A DNA stretch of 64,000 nucleotides from Galdieria partita (taxonomy: Eukaryota; Rhodophyta; Bangiophyceae; Galdieriales; Galdieriaceae). Position 1 is the first letter of the stretch, and each line of letters begins with the position of its first letter. A model generated the notes under the pieces. It saw only the letters and a program-made list of their open reading frames with translations. It did no database searches and was not told where the DNA came from. This document shows, one piece after another, positions 32,857-43,577 of the stretch. The position numbers were made by a program, and so were the translations under genes. The stretch covers positions 186,001 to 250,000 of the forward strand of contig BQMJ01000004.1 of assembly GCA_025991245.1 (NCBI GenBank), written 5' to 3'.

Positions 32857-35800
32857 ATGTTGCCTGTTCAAGACATAAGTAGTAGATGGCAATCTCAAGT
32901 GGTTTCTCTTTTAAAGCAGGTGTATAGTTCGTAAGCATGAAAAGTTATTTTGGGAACCACGACTTAGAACAAATAGGGAAACTCGCAGTGCACGTGTTGA
33001 AGCGGCCAGACGGTTTAAGGAAACTTTGGAACAAAAATGGAGAGAGACTGTAGTACCTTTGGGAAATTCCTCCAAAGCTGGCTCTCTTCATGTAAACTTG
33101 GCGGAAGAGCTCACTACTCAACTCAACACTTTAGTCAATTCATCAGACGTACGTGAAAAGATAGCTGCAGTGGTGTGTCTAGACGTATTGATGGATTTAA
33201 GAGGCGAGTCTTATCGTGAAAAGATTCAAAGAACACACAACGGACTTCGAAGTGTTTTACAAAGTGTGGAACGTTGTCTTCCTTCAGCTATGGCGGTAGA
33301 GAAGTTATTTGCCTCCCAACCGTTCATGTTTGAAGCTCAAGAAGAAGAAGACTCGGACATGATATCTCTAGACAATACTTCCAATACAAAGCATCCGGCG
33401 GATGAACTGGAACTTTTAAGAGTTACTAGTAGAGCCCTTGGTCACTTGGCAAGGACAGGCGGTGCTTTGGCCTATCGTTGTGTCGAATCAGAAGTTTCGC
33501 GTGCATTTGAACGGCTCAGTTTTCGGGATCACACTGATGCTCGTTTCTCTTTGGCTAGATTATCTGCAGTTTTTGTTTTAAAGGAGATTGCGGAAAATGC
33601 TCCAGCTTTCTTTTATGGTCAAAGAACATCCTTTGTACGTCTGATATGGTCTGCTTTATGGGATCCTAAACAGCAAGTTCGTTTTTATGGAGCGTTGGCT
33701 TTGAGGGCATTTATTCAAACTGTGGTAAGAAGAGATGCTACAGAAATGGCAACTTTAGTAGGAAAACTTTTACAAGTGTCCATCGACAATTTGTCCCCAA
33801 CAAAGGAAGAAAACAGAGATGTGGATAGAACAGAGCTAAGAAAAGTTTCTAATCAAGAAAAACTTTTGCTAGATATCAAAACCGAAAAGGTTCACGGATG
33901 TTTGTTATGCCTTGCAGAGTTACTTCGAGATGAAATATCACGTGAACGTCTTCATGGACGCTTTGAGGAATTATGTGAAGTTGTATTATGTTATCAATCC
34001 AGTTCAGACATATTCATACGAACTGCAGTTGTTATTTGTCTACCTCTATTGAGTTCGTTAGACCCAACTACATTTTGTAATTCACCAAGTGATTATTTGC
34101 GAAGAAGTCATCAAGTCTTGGTTTCGTTTCATAAACTGTATTTAGAAAATGAAAAGTTACCTGCACAACATTTAGTTGCTTATGGACAGTTGGCCGAAGC
34201 TATTGGTGCAGAGTATATTTCTCCTTTTGTCAATCAAGTGTTTACAATGATTGAAGATATACTACCTAAGAAGGATGCCAATGTAAGAAGAGAACTACAG
34301 AGGAATGCCAAGGTTGGTTAGTTACTAGAAAGACGATTATATGTTACTTAATGGCATTGTATAGGATGTATTTTCATGTATAAGAATGTTAGCAGAAACT
34401 TTAGAATATCATACTTTTAGTTATACAAATCAATTTCAGGATCTACTGGATTGCATGTTTGCACATGGCTTATCTTCAGCCATGGTGAAGGCTCTCAATT
34501 CTATTGGAAAAAAGATTCCAGAGTTGTTGCCACAAATACAGGAGAGACTGTTGGATTCTGTTTCGTTGATTCTCTCGAGAGGCTCACCTTTTGGTAGTGA
34601 ATCTAAAGCAAATTGGAGGAAAAAGTATTCACGCTCCAGTGTCAAAGACCTCGTATCTATTGAAAATGTAAATTCTCTCGAATCTAATCATTCTTCCATT
34701 CTCATAGAAAGAGCATTGGAAACAGTGGCTAACTTTGACTTTAGAGGAAGATTTCTTTCATCTTTTGTGAAAGAGAATATTTTTGATTATATGAATTCGA
34801 ATTTACCTTCTTGGAGACGTTTAGCAGTATCGGCCTGTTGTCGATTGTTGGCTGCTTCGTCAGTTTATGCATTGGAACAACAGTTTTTATTTCGTCAACA
34901 AAAACTTCGAAGAGTATACAATAACAATTTGGTGAAAGAAATTGCATCTCTTATTTCTCGAGTTTTAGTTAGCTCAGTTGCCGATAGAGACGAACAAATT
35001 AGATTGGCAGCCTTGGAGGGATTGAAAGATCCCCGATTTTCTAAATATCTTGCTCAACCGCATCTACTGAACAAGTTGTTGATTTGTCTCTATGATGAAA
35101 GCCTAAGCGTCAAAAGAGTTGCCATTTCACTTTGTGGTAATCTTTCCTTTTTGAATCCTGCTCTCGTATTTCCAGTTATTAGACGTCGATTGGCTCAGCT
35201 ATTGATCACTTTACGTTGTGAAGGAAAGACATTTGGTTTACGTTCTTCGAGAGACTCTGCAGCAGTTTTATTATCTATCATGGTTCGAGATGCTCCCAGA
35301 ATTGTTTGGCCTTATGTGGTTCCTATTTTAACAGTTCTTATCATTCGTTTACGAGAAACGTTATTTGGAAGCAATTTGGGTTTTGTTTGGGATTCTGTTG
35401 GAGAAGAAGCAGAGACTGTTATGTACGCAGCCGTTGGAAATGTTGCATCCAATGTAGGTCCTAATTTAGAAGACTTGAAAAGGATGCTTCCAGAGTTGCT
35501 TAGTCTTTTGGTGGCAGCTGTTCAAGATCAAACCAGTGATCCCAAAACCAAAACAGCTGCTTTAAATGCTTTTACTTTGATAGTACAGAATACTTCATGT
35601 GTGATAAGTCCTTATAATAGTTTTCCTAGCTTACTACCTGCTTTATTGCATGCTATTCGGACAGAGACAGATAGTCAAGTTCGTCAAGGAGTAGAACAGT
35701 TGTTGGGTACTTTAGGTGCCATTGATCCAAAAGAATGCAAATATGGAGTTTCATTTGACTACAATCAGACGGAACACTTATGGAATGAATCTAGTCCAGT

Positions 35801-38800
35801 TGGCCCAAGTTATATAGCTGAGAAGTCGATTATATATCCTCGTGCTTTTGAAGATCACAATTCGTATGCCATTTCACCTTTGGAAGGTGGTGTGTTGAGT
35901 ACTACATGGGAAATGCCACTTTCTCCTTCCAAGGTCTCTCATTCATTTGCATCTCGAAACTATTTTGGGAATGAAAACAAGGAAAGAATTTTCTCTCAAC
36001 GAATCATAAATATGGCATTGAGTAATGAAACATTGGTCAGTCGATTGAATCATCCCTATACTGCTAATGAGGAATATTTCCCATCGGCAGCTTTGGATGC
36101 ATTACATCGAGTAATATCCGATTCCAAATTGTCTCATCATCATCGTGAAGCTGTGAATGCCATTACTTGTATTGTACAGTCTTTAGGTCCAAAATGTAAT
36201 GAGATATTACCTTTTACATTATCCAAGTTATTGTGGACTTTGAGACCACCTGGAATGGGTATTATGAGAGAAATGAATTCGAATATGAAAGCATCTTCTA
36301 GTATGAGTGACTTGAGACGTGGTCTCGGCTCCAGATCGGGAGGGAAATATGGAAGTTCTGATAGTTTGGAGTCTTTGAGTGGTATAGGACTATCCAGTAG
36401 TTCAGTGGGTTCTCCACCTCGTAGTACTGTACCATATGTTACTACGAGTACTTTAGCTGGTACTAACACCGCTAGTAATGATCCTAATCTTCGTGAATAT
36501 GTATTCAAGGCGTTAGCAGAGGTTGTTCATGTAGCAAGACAACATGTAAGGCCTTATTCATGGGACATTATATCCATTTGCAGATATTATTGGGAACGTG
36601 AACCTTTGTCTTCTGAATTGAGAACAATCATTATTCTCGTAAGTATCTATGAGTATTTGAAACGGTTTTTATATAGATGGAATGTGTTAGGTGGAAAGAA
36701 CATGTTTAGCACTTGTGGACGAATTCGCTGTGCATTTACCGACGCTATTGCCTTGTATTGTGGCCACTTTGTATACGGATACCTCAGCCAATCGTGAAAA
36801 TGCACTCCCTGTTTTGCATTTATTAGATGTAATTGGAAACCACATCGAAGATTATGCATTTATGTTGATTCCAATCGTATCCAAAATGGCTTGTGATAGT
36901 TCAGCTTCCACAAGTGCCAGAGTAGAGACATTAGGAATATTAACTAAGCTGATTACTCGTGTTCCTATTCGTGAAGTAGCAAGTCAGGTAATCCACTCGA
37001 TGCTCAATGCTTTAGAACAGCCGGATGCAAAGGATGTTTCTTTGTTGATAACCAAAATATTTGGATTCATAGCTGAAAGGAATGTCCCTATATTTAGTTT
37101 GTTTTTGGATACAATTGTCCATGTGCTTTATTCATTGAATAGCCCTATTGATGCTTTGTTATTGGAACAATTGAGAAAGTATCGAGTGGATGTTTCCATG
37201 TTTACAGAACAAGGCAAAGTGACAAGCAACCTAAGACAGCCATCTTTGAACCGAATATCTTCTCTATCTTCTTTGAACCGCAGTGGCTCTTCTTCTTCAC
37301 TAACTTCATTGGAAGGTGGAACTGGGCCTTCTACTCCTAGTGGGACCTTGGAGAAGAGAAGACATCACGTCAATCAACGGTCGTTAAAGAATGCCTGGAA
37401 CCTTGGAAGAAGAACGACTGCTGAAGATTGGGAAGAATGGCTGAACAAGTTTAGTAATGGGCTCTTTCGAGAAAGTGGTTCTCCCTCTATCCGTTCATGT
37501 GCTCGCCTAGCTGAAGTATATACTCCTTTGATGCAAGAATTGTTCAATGCAGCTTTTCTAAGTTGCTGGACGGAACTTGCACCCAATTATCAGGCAAGTT
37601 TGGTGGAAACTCTGTTGGCTGCTCTATCTTCTCCAAGTTTGCCTTTGGATGCCTTGCAAACACTGCTCTCATTGGCAGAATTCATGGAACATGATGAGAA
37701 GCCCTTACCTATTGATGTAAGACGTTTGGCAGCTATGGCCTATCGTTGTGGAGCTTATGCTAAAGCATTACGATACAAAGAAGCAGAATATGCTCAAGTT
37801 ACTCAACCTCAAACTGCAAAGTCAGCAGTTGCAGGAGAACATGGACTGATTTCCATTTACAATAATTTATTGCAACAGGAGTCAGCGGTAGGAGCTTTGA
37901 AAGATGCTGAATATCGTTTTGGCATTCGAAGACGTGAAGAATGGTTTGAGAAGCTTCAACGATGGGACGAAGCTTTGGTTGCTTATGAGAAAGGAAATAA
38001 TGCCATGTTGACAAGCGAAGAAGAAAAGTCCTCTTCTGAACCGGAAAGATTAGTATCTTTTCAAAAACCTGTTTTGTCTTTGCAACCGCAACCTTCACCT
38101 GATGATGCATACGAAGAACCTTTTGCCGTACTTTCAGAATGGGATCGCAAGTTGGGAATGATTCGTTGTCTCAATGAACTTGGAGAGTGGAGAAGAATGG
38201 AAGCCTTATGCCAAGAACTTTGGCAAAGTGCGGATACTGAAAAGAGATACATACTATCTTATGAAGGGGCTGCGTCGGTTGCTTTTAATCTTGATCTTTG
38301 GGATGAGTTTCAAGAACGAGTAAAATATCTGCAAAGGAACACCTTTAAATGGGCATTGTACAATGCTTTATTGGCAGTTCATCAAAGACGATATGATGAG
38401 GCTTTGGAGTTTGTTAAACATGGCAGAAGAATATTGGATGGCCGTTTAAGGGCAAGAGCGGCGGAAGGATATTCGAGAGCTTATTTGGATATTGTGAATG
38501 CAGAAAGATTGGTAGAAATTGAAGAGTCCATTAAATACTTGAAGAATCCTACAGCAGCTTATCGTAACCAATTGGCATCTTTGTGGAAAGCCAGGTTGCA
38601 GGGTATACAATCCAGCTATTTCTATTGGTATCGAATCTTGAGAGTGCGATGTTTGGTGTTTCATCCTTTTGACTCGATAGAAGAGTGGATCAAATTTACA
38701 AGTCTTTGTCGCAAGTCGGGACGTCTTCCTATGTCTGCAGAGTCTTTGAGATGGTTATTGAGTCCAAACGAAGCATTGCACACGGATGATGTCGATTCGT

Positions 38801-41598
38801 GGGATCTGAATGAAGCACTAAAGAATGCTCATCCAGAAATTGCGTTTGCACTTTTAAAGCATGTCTATGTTGCAGGTAGAAAGATGAAAGCCTTTTCTCA
38901 TCTCAAACAATTGGCTGCATTTCACGTTTCGCAGCAACCCAAACAAGAAGAAGACGAAGAAGATCATCTCGCTGCTCGTCTTTATCTAAAACTTGCCAAG
39001 TGGGGTAGAAACTTACAAGATGAAATGACACCTTTGCGTTCTCGCTCACAATCAGTTACAGAATTTTTTGATTCAGACAAAAGTGGTTCGGATGAAGCAC
39101 CAGAGGATACTGGTGAAATATCGTTGCATAGTATTTCTGCTGATTCGATTCTTCAATATGCTAAGAAAGCAACGGAAATGAATCCCAGTTGGTACAAAAC
39201 TTGGCACGTTTGGGCTTCTATGAATGCAGAATTGGTTTCCTCACATGGAGAAGGTTTGTCCAAACGTAAGAAGAAACATCTGGCTGATTCACGTTCTCAT
39301 TTCTATCGCACTGACTCATTTCATGATGAACCTAAAGAACTGGTAATTCAAGCAATCAATGGATTCTTTCGAACTTTATCGCTTTGTTCTGAGACAGCCA
39401 TTCGTTTACAAGATATTCTTCGTTTGTTGACATTGTGGTTCCGTTATGGAGGGATGACCGAAGTGAATGCTTCCATTAACGGTGGTATAGCTGCAGCAGA
39501 AGTAGACTTGTGGTTGGATGTTATTCCTCAACTCTTTGCAAGATTGCATTCTCCCAATCAATCGGTTCGTTCCACAGTTCGTTCTCTTATGGTTCGTATT
39601 GGCCGTGCACATCCACAAGCCTTGGTGTACCCGTTGCATGTGGCAGCTAAATCCACGAATAAAGTTCGTCGAGAAGCAGCGGAAGAAATTTTAACTGCAC
39701 TGAGATTACATTCAGCTACTTTGGTAGAACAAGCTGAAACGGTTTCTAGAGAATTGGTTCGAGTTGCTATCCTTTGGCATGAAATGTGGCATGAAGGTTT
39801 AGAAGAAGCCAGTCGTTTGTATTTTGGAGAGCATAATGTGGAAGGAATGTTGGAAGTATTGGAACCTTTGCATGCTATGATAGAAACAGGACCAGAAACT
39901 GCTAGAGAAGCTGCTTTTATTAAGGAATTTGGAAGAGATTTAGCAGAAGCTGCGGAGTGGTGCCGACGTTTTAAAGCAAGTGGGAAAGAATCAGATATGA
40001 ATCAAGCTTGGGATTTATATTATCATGTCTTTAGAAGGATTAATAAGCAACTACCTTCTATGACCAGTTTGGATCTTGCTCATGTATCACCCAAATTGTT
40101 GCGTGCTAGTAATTTGGAGTTGGCTATTCCGGGTACCTATTCACCAAGCTTTGAAAGTAATCAAGTTTCTATTGTAAGAATAGCTGGGTTTTCTCCAACT
40201 GTACAGGTCATCAATTCGAAACAGCGTCCTAGAAGATTAGTTGTTTATGGAAGTGATGGAAGAGAGCATACGTTCTTATTAAAAGGCCACGAAGACTTGC
40301 GACAAGATGAACGAGTCATGCAACTGTTTGGCTTGGTCAATGAATTGCTTTCTCAAAATGCTTCGACCAACTCGAAAGCTTTGATGATCAAGCGATTCTC
40401 AGTAGTTCCTTTGAGTCCGAACACGGGTCTGATTGGTTGGGTTCCTGGTTGTGATACATTGCATAGTTTAATTAGAGAGTTTCGAGAACAAAGAAAGATT
40501 CTTTTGAATGTAGAGCACCGTTTGATGTTACAAATGGCACCAGATTATGACAACTTGACTTTGATACAAAAAGTGGAAGTTTTTGAATATGCACTATCCA
40601 ACACTACGGGTGCGGATCTTAGTCGTGTACTTTGGTTGAAGAGTAGAAATTCAGAAATGTGGTTAGATAGGCGTACAACTTACACTCGTTCCTTGGCCAC
40701 CATGTCTATGGTTGGCTACGTGTTAGGCTTAGGGGATCGGCATCCTAGCAATCTGATGCTGGAAAGAAATACTGGTCGCATCATTCATATCGATTTTGGA
40801 GATTGTTTTGAAGTTGCCATGTTGAGAGAAAAGTTTCCTGAAAAGATTCCCTTTAGATTAACTAGGATGTTGGTGAATGCCATGGAAGTTTGTGGAATTG
40901 AAGGTTATTTTCGACATACTTGTGAAAGTGTGATGAGTGTTCTTCGAGATAACAAGGATTCTTTGATGGCCATGTTGGAAGCATTTGTACACGATCCCTT
41001 GATCAATTGGCGTTTATTAGGTACAGCAGAAGATATTATTGTTGGACGTCATGTGGTTTATTCTCAGGAGTCATCGGGTAGAGGTGTGGATGGTTTAGAA
41101 AAGACGACGAATGTTCGTCCTATGAAGACCTTTGCATTTTCGATGGCAGATAAGAGTCGTGCTCATCTTCAAGGCAGTTCACATTTGCTTTCGAAGAATA
41201 AGCACTTGTTACAAGGACCATATGGTTTTAGCTTATCAGACATGGCTCGTATCCAAGGAGAGAAAGTAGGAACAGAGGAAGAAGATGACGCCATATGGAA
41301 TCCCACTAGTTCTCGTCGTGGTTTTTCGTTACGTCCAGGAGAAACTCCCGTAGAAATTCGTCATCGGGATATAGAACGTCATCAAGGATCGGAAGCCATT
41401 GAAAATATGAATGAAGCAGTGAACCGAAGAGCACTGGCAGTCATTCGTCGAGTTCATAATAAATTGACAGGCAAAGACTTTGATGATCGTCAACAAGTGG
41501 GTTGGATGGTGTCCTCCCAAGTCGATCGATTGATTATGGAAGCCATGAAAGTGGAGAATTTGTGTCAATGCTATATCGGTTGGTGTGCCTTTTGGTAA
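32857..41598 (+). CDS. TOR: Target of rapamycin (TOR) serine/threonine kinase (~2,863 aa)
   Basis: Central growth kinase of the PIKK family, scaffold and catalytic core of TORC1. Four exons: 32857-32930, 32977-34312, 34365-36638 and 36691-41598, with introns of 46, 52 and 52 nt. A long HEAT-repeat region is followed by the FAT domain, then the FRB (ELVRVAILWHEMWHEGLEEA, NQAWDLYYHVFRRI, ~2,245-2,340). The kinase has GDRHPSNLM and HIDFGDCFE (~2,576-2,595), and the protein ends in FATC (CQCYIGWCAFW). FRB residues that contact FKBP-rapamycin in human mTOR (Ser2035, Phe2039, Trp2101) are conserved. A Ser-rich insert lies near 1,130-1,190. The next gene begins one nucleotide after the stop. Confidence 0.96.
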
Positions 41599-41599
41599 C

Positions 41600-42214
41600 A
41601 TGAAAAGTGGTTGGAAACCAACTGCAGTAAAAAATGGTGACAAACTTTGTCCATCTTTGAGAAGTATGTGTTTGAATTGGATTGCCCGAAACACGGGTAA
41701 AGTGAGTGCCCTTGGGGACGTTCCTGATGAACTGTTGTATAAAGTGGGTTGTTTATGTGGAGCAAAAGATTTGCAACGACTGGAAGACAATAATCCAGGG
41801 AGGGAAGGAGTGTTTGAAGTTTTATGGGCGGCGTTGCTGAAACGTGATTTTCACATGGATGATAACCCTTGGAACAGTCGTCAAAGGTATCGAGAAGAGG
41901 AGGAAAAGCGCAAACAGTGTTTACATCAAGCAAGAGCAAAGTTGCAACAACGATATGAATTGGCCACTTTGGAGAAGAAACAACATCGAGTGGCCAAAGT
42001 GGCGACCAGTAGAAATACTGCGCAGTCGTTGTCCACAGCCGGTGGAAAGAGGTGTAGTAGAAAGCAAAAGATGGGTACTGCTCACTGCTGGATGGTTCAA
42101 AAGAAAACGACGAGTCAGTTACAGAAACTCAAGATGGAAGCTCGTCACCAACTTTATTCACGAGTAGTTCCATGTCGTATGGTATCTCATTGCAGGAATA
42201 AAAGTGTTGGCTAG
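41600..42214 (+). CDS. Elongin-A-like protein with BC box (204 aa)
   Basis: Intronless. Residues ~14-85 match the RNA polymerase II transcription factor SIII (Elongin) subunit A domain: a BC box SLRSMCLNWI, fitting SLxxxCxxxI, for Elongin C binding, then ALGDVPDELLYKVG, LQRLEDNNPGR and a Trp-containing LWAALLKRDF. Elongin A stimulates Pol II elongation and recruits a Cullin ligase. The C-terminal half is a basic helix-rich tail. Animal Elongin A has a long TFIIS-like N-terminus that is absent here; fungi and protists also have short forms. The ATG at 41600 lies one base after the TOR stop codon; the frame also runs back into TOR from a GTG at 41585. The stop codon overlaps that of the convergent PPIL1 gene. 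Confidence 0.78.
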   Translation: MKSGWKPTAVKNGDKLCPSLRSMCLNWIARNTGKVSALGDVPDELLYKVGCLCGAKDLQRLEDNNPGREGVFEVLWAALLKRDFHMDDNPWNSRQRYREEEEKRKQCLHQARAKLQQRYELATLEKKQHRVAKVATSRNTAQSLSTAGGKRCSRKQKMGTAHCWMVQKKTTSQLQKLKMEARHQLYSRVVPCRMVSHCRNKSVG

Positions 42215-42876
42215 TTGACCGGATATGCTTTGATTATCTTCACAGTTTGTAAAGGACGGTCATAAGCGTCCGTTTCAACGTTACCTATTCTTTTCAATAC
42301 ATGAATGCCCCGTTTGACTCTACCAAAAATGGTATGTTTTCCTGGATGTGTCCGTTATTGACAAAGACTACGAGTTCACAAACTTACCATCCAAATGGGG
42401 TGTCGGAGCCAACGTAAGAAAGAACTGACTACCGTTGGTGTTGGGACCTGCATTAGCCATGGATAAGATACCAGCTCCTGTATGCCGCAACTCATCGGTA
42501 ATCTCATCTTGAAAGACTCCACCGTAAATGGACTAGAAATAATGAGTAGTGATAGGAAAGGGACGCGTTCACTTACAGTTCCACCTCTACCCGTACCAGT
42601 AGGATCACCTCCTTGTACAATAAAGTCATGAACAACTCGATGAAATATCACATTGTCATAGTATTGTCTCTGTGCAAGCTGCGCAAAGTTGTAACAAGTC
42701 TTGGGGGCACTCCAGAGAGACGATATGAGTCGACGTGGGAAGACCAAGTGACAACGAGAATATACCTACTGTTTCCAATAAAGTTCAAGTACCAGTGTAC
42801 CCAAGTTGGTCTCCATTTGAACAAGTGAAGGTGTAAAAGTATCGCTCGCCACGTCCTTCTTTATTCCATTTTCCAT
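42211..42876 (-). CDS. PPIL1: PPIL1-type cyclophilin (171 aa)
   Basis: Four exons: 42876-42770, 42709-42577, 42532-42388 and 42341-42211, with introns of 60, 44 and 46 nt. Small spliceosomal peptidyl-prolyl isomerase. Diagnostic stretches are [40 protein letters not shown], then [36 protein letters not shown] and [18 protein letters not shown]. Catalytic HR before the VV..F motif is intact, unlike the SR-cyclophilin at 25-26 kb. I start at 42876 because the family's strand before MET is then complete; this overlaps the upstream gene's stop by 16 bp. The alternative start is 42816. The stop shares bases with the Elongin-A-like stop. Confidence 0.92.
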
Positions 42877-43459
42877 TTTCTCAAAACATCCATCAAAGTG
42901 GTTAAATGAGCTTGAGAATGTACTCTCATCTTGTCATCATATACTCGGATATATACTTTTGCTTGAAAAGCACTCGTAAACAGATTGGGATTGCATTCCA
43001 TATGGATAAATAAACCCTCGCGTTGACAACAGTATTCAAATACCGGTTGCACGATTTTCTTCCTTTGCGCTGTCGCTTCTGCAACACTGCAAAAAGAGAG
43101 TACCAACTGATTCAACTTTTCAACCAACTGCAACATATCAGAATAGGAAACCATCAAAGTTAACTGGGTATCATCTTGTAAAGGAATGGTGAGCGGTCTA
43201 ATCACTGCTGTGAAAAGTCAACTCATCCTCTTTCTATTGTGAAGGACCAATTACCTTGGCTGTTACTTTGAGCCATCCATATACAATTGGGATCAAGGTA
43301 ACGCACAACTTTGGCCAACTGAATATGCAGAAGTTGTCAATAAACACCAAGTTCTCATGGGTGCCAGAGAATTATACTTGCCTTGGGTTTCTGATGAGAA
43401 CAACAGGTTTTCAACAACCGTCGTTTGGGTGTTAAACAAGTAGCTTGAATAAACAACAT
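42861..43459 (-). CDS. Unrecognised small protein (162 aa in three-exon model)
   Basis: I do not recognise this protein. The model is exon 43459-43382, a GC-AG intron of 63 nt with the strong AAG|GCAAGT donor, exon 43318-43255, a 47-nt GT-AG intron, then exon 43207-42861; phases agree. A shorter version could start at 43276 (122 aa). The protein looks mixed alpha/beta (IRPLTIPLQDDTQLTLMVSY, ECNPNLFTSAFQAKVYIRVY). A distant likeness to DNA sliding-clamp proteins such as Hus1 crossed my mind but has no firm support. Its end overlaps the start of the PPIL1 gene by 16 bp on the same strand. Confidence 0.5.
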
Positions 43460-43485
43460 CTCAACGCCTACCAATCTCTCCTAAT

Positions 43486-43503
43486 CCTCTCTCTCTCTCT
43501 CTC
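43486..43503. repeat. (CT)n dinucleotide microsatellite, about nine units
   Basis: An uninterrupted CT run between the isopropylmalate dehydratase gene and the small unknown gene. On the minus strand, the direction of both genes, it is a (GA)n tract just upstream of the small gene's first ATG, so it may lie in its 5' leader. Confidence 0.8.
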
Positions 43504-43577
43504 AAACAATGGAGATGGTCTCCAATCATTTCACATAGGAAAAAAATTTTATTGCTTCCATATCCCTTCCTCACCAT

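Noticed and set aside
32857-42214. TOR and Elongin-A-like as a single fused protein
   Set aside because: TOR ends in a canonical FATC terminus (GWCAFW) that must be C-terminal for activity, and the next gene is in another frame with its own ATG.
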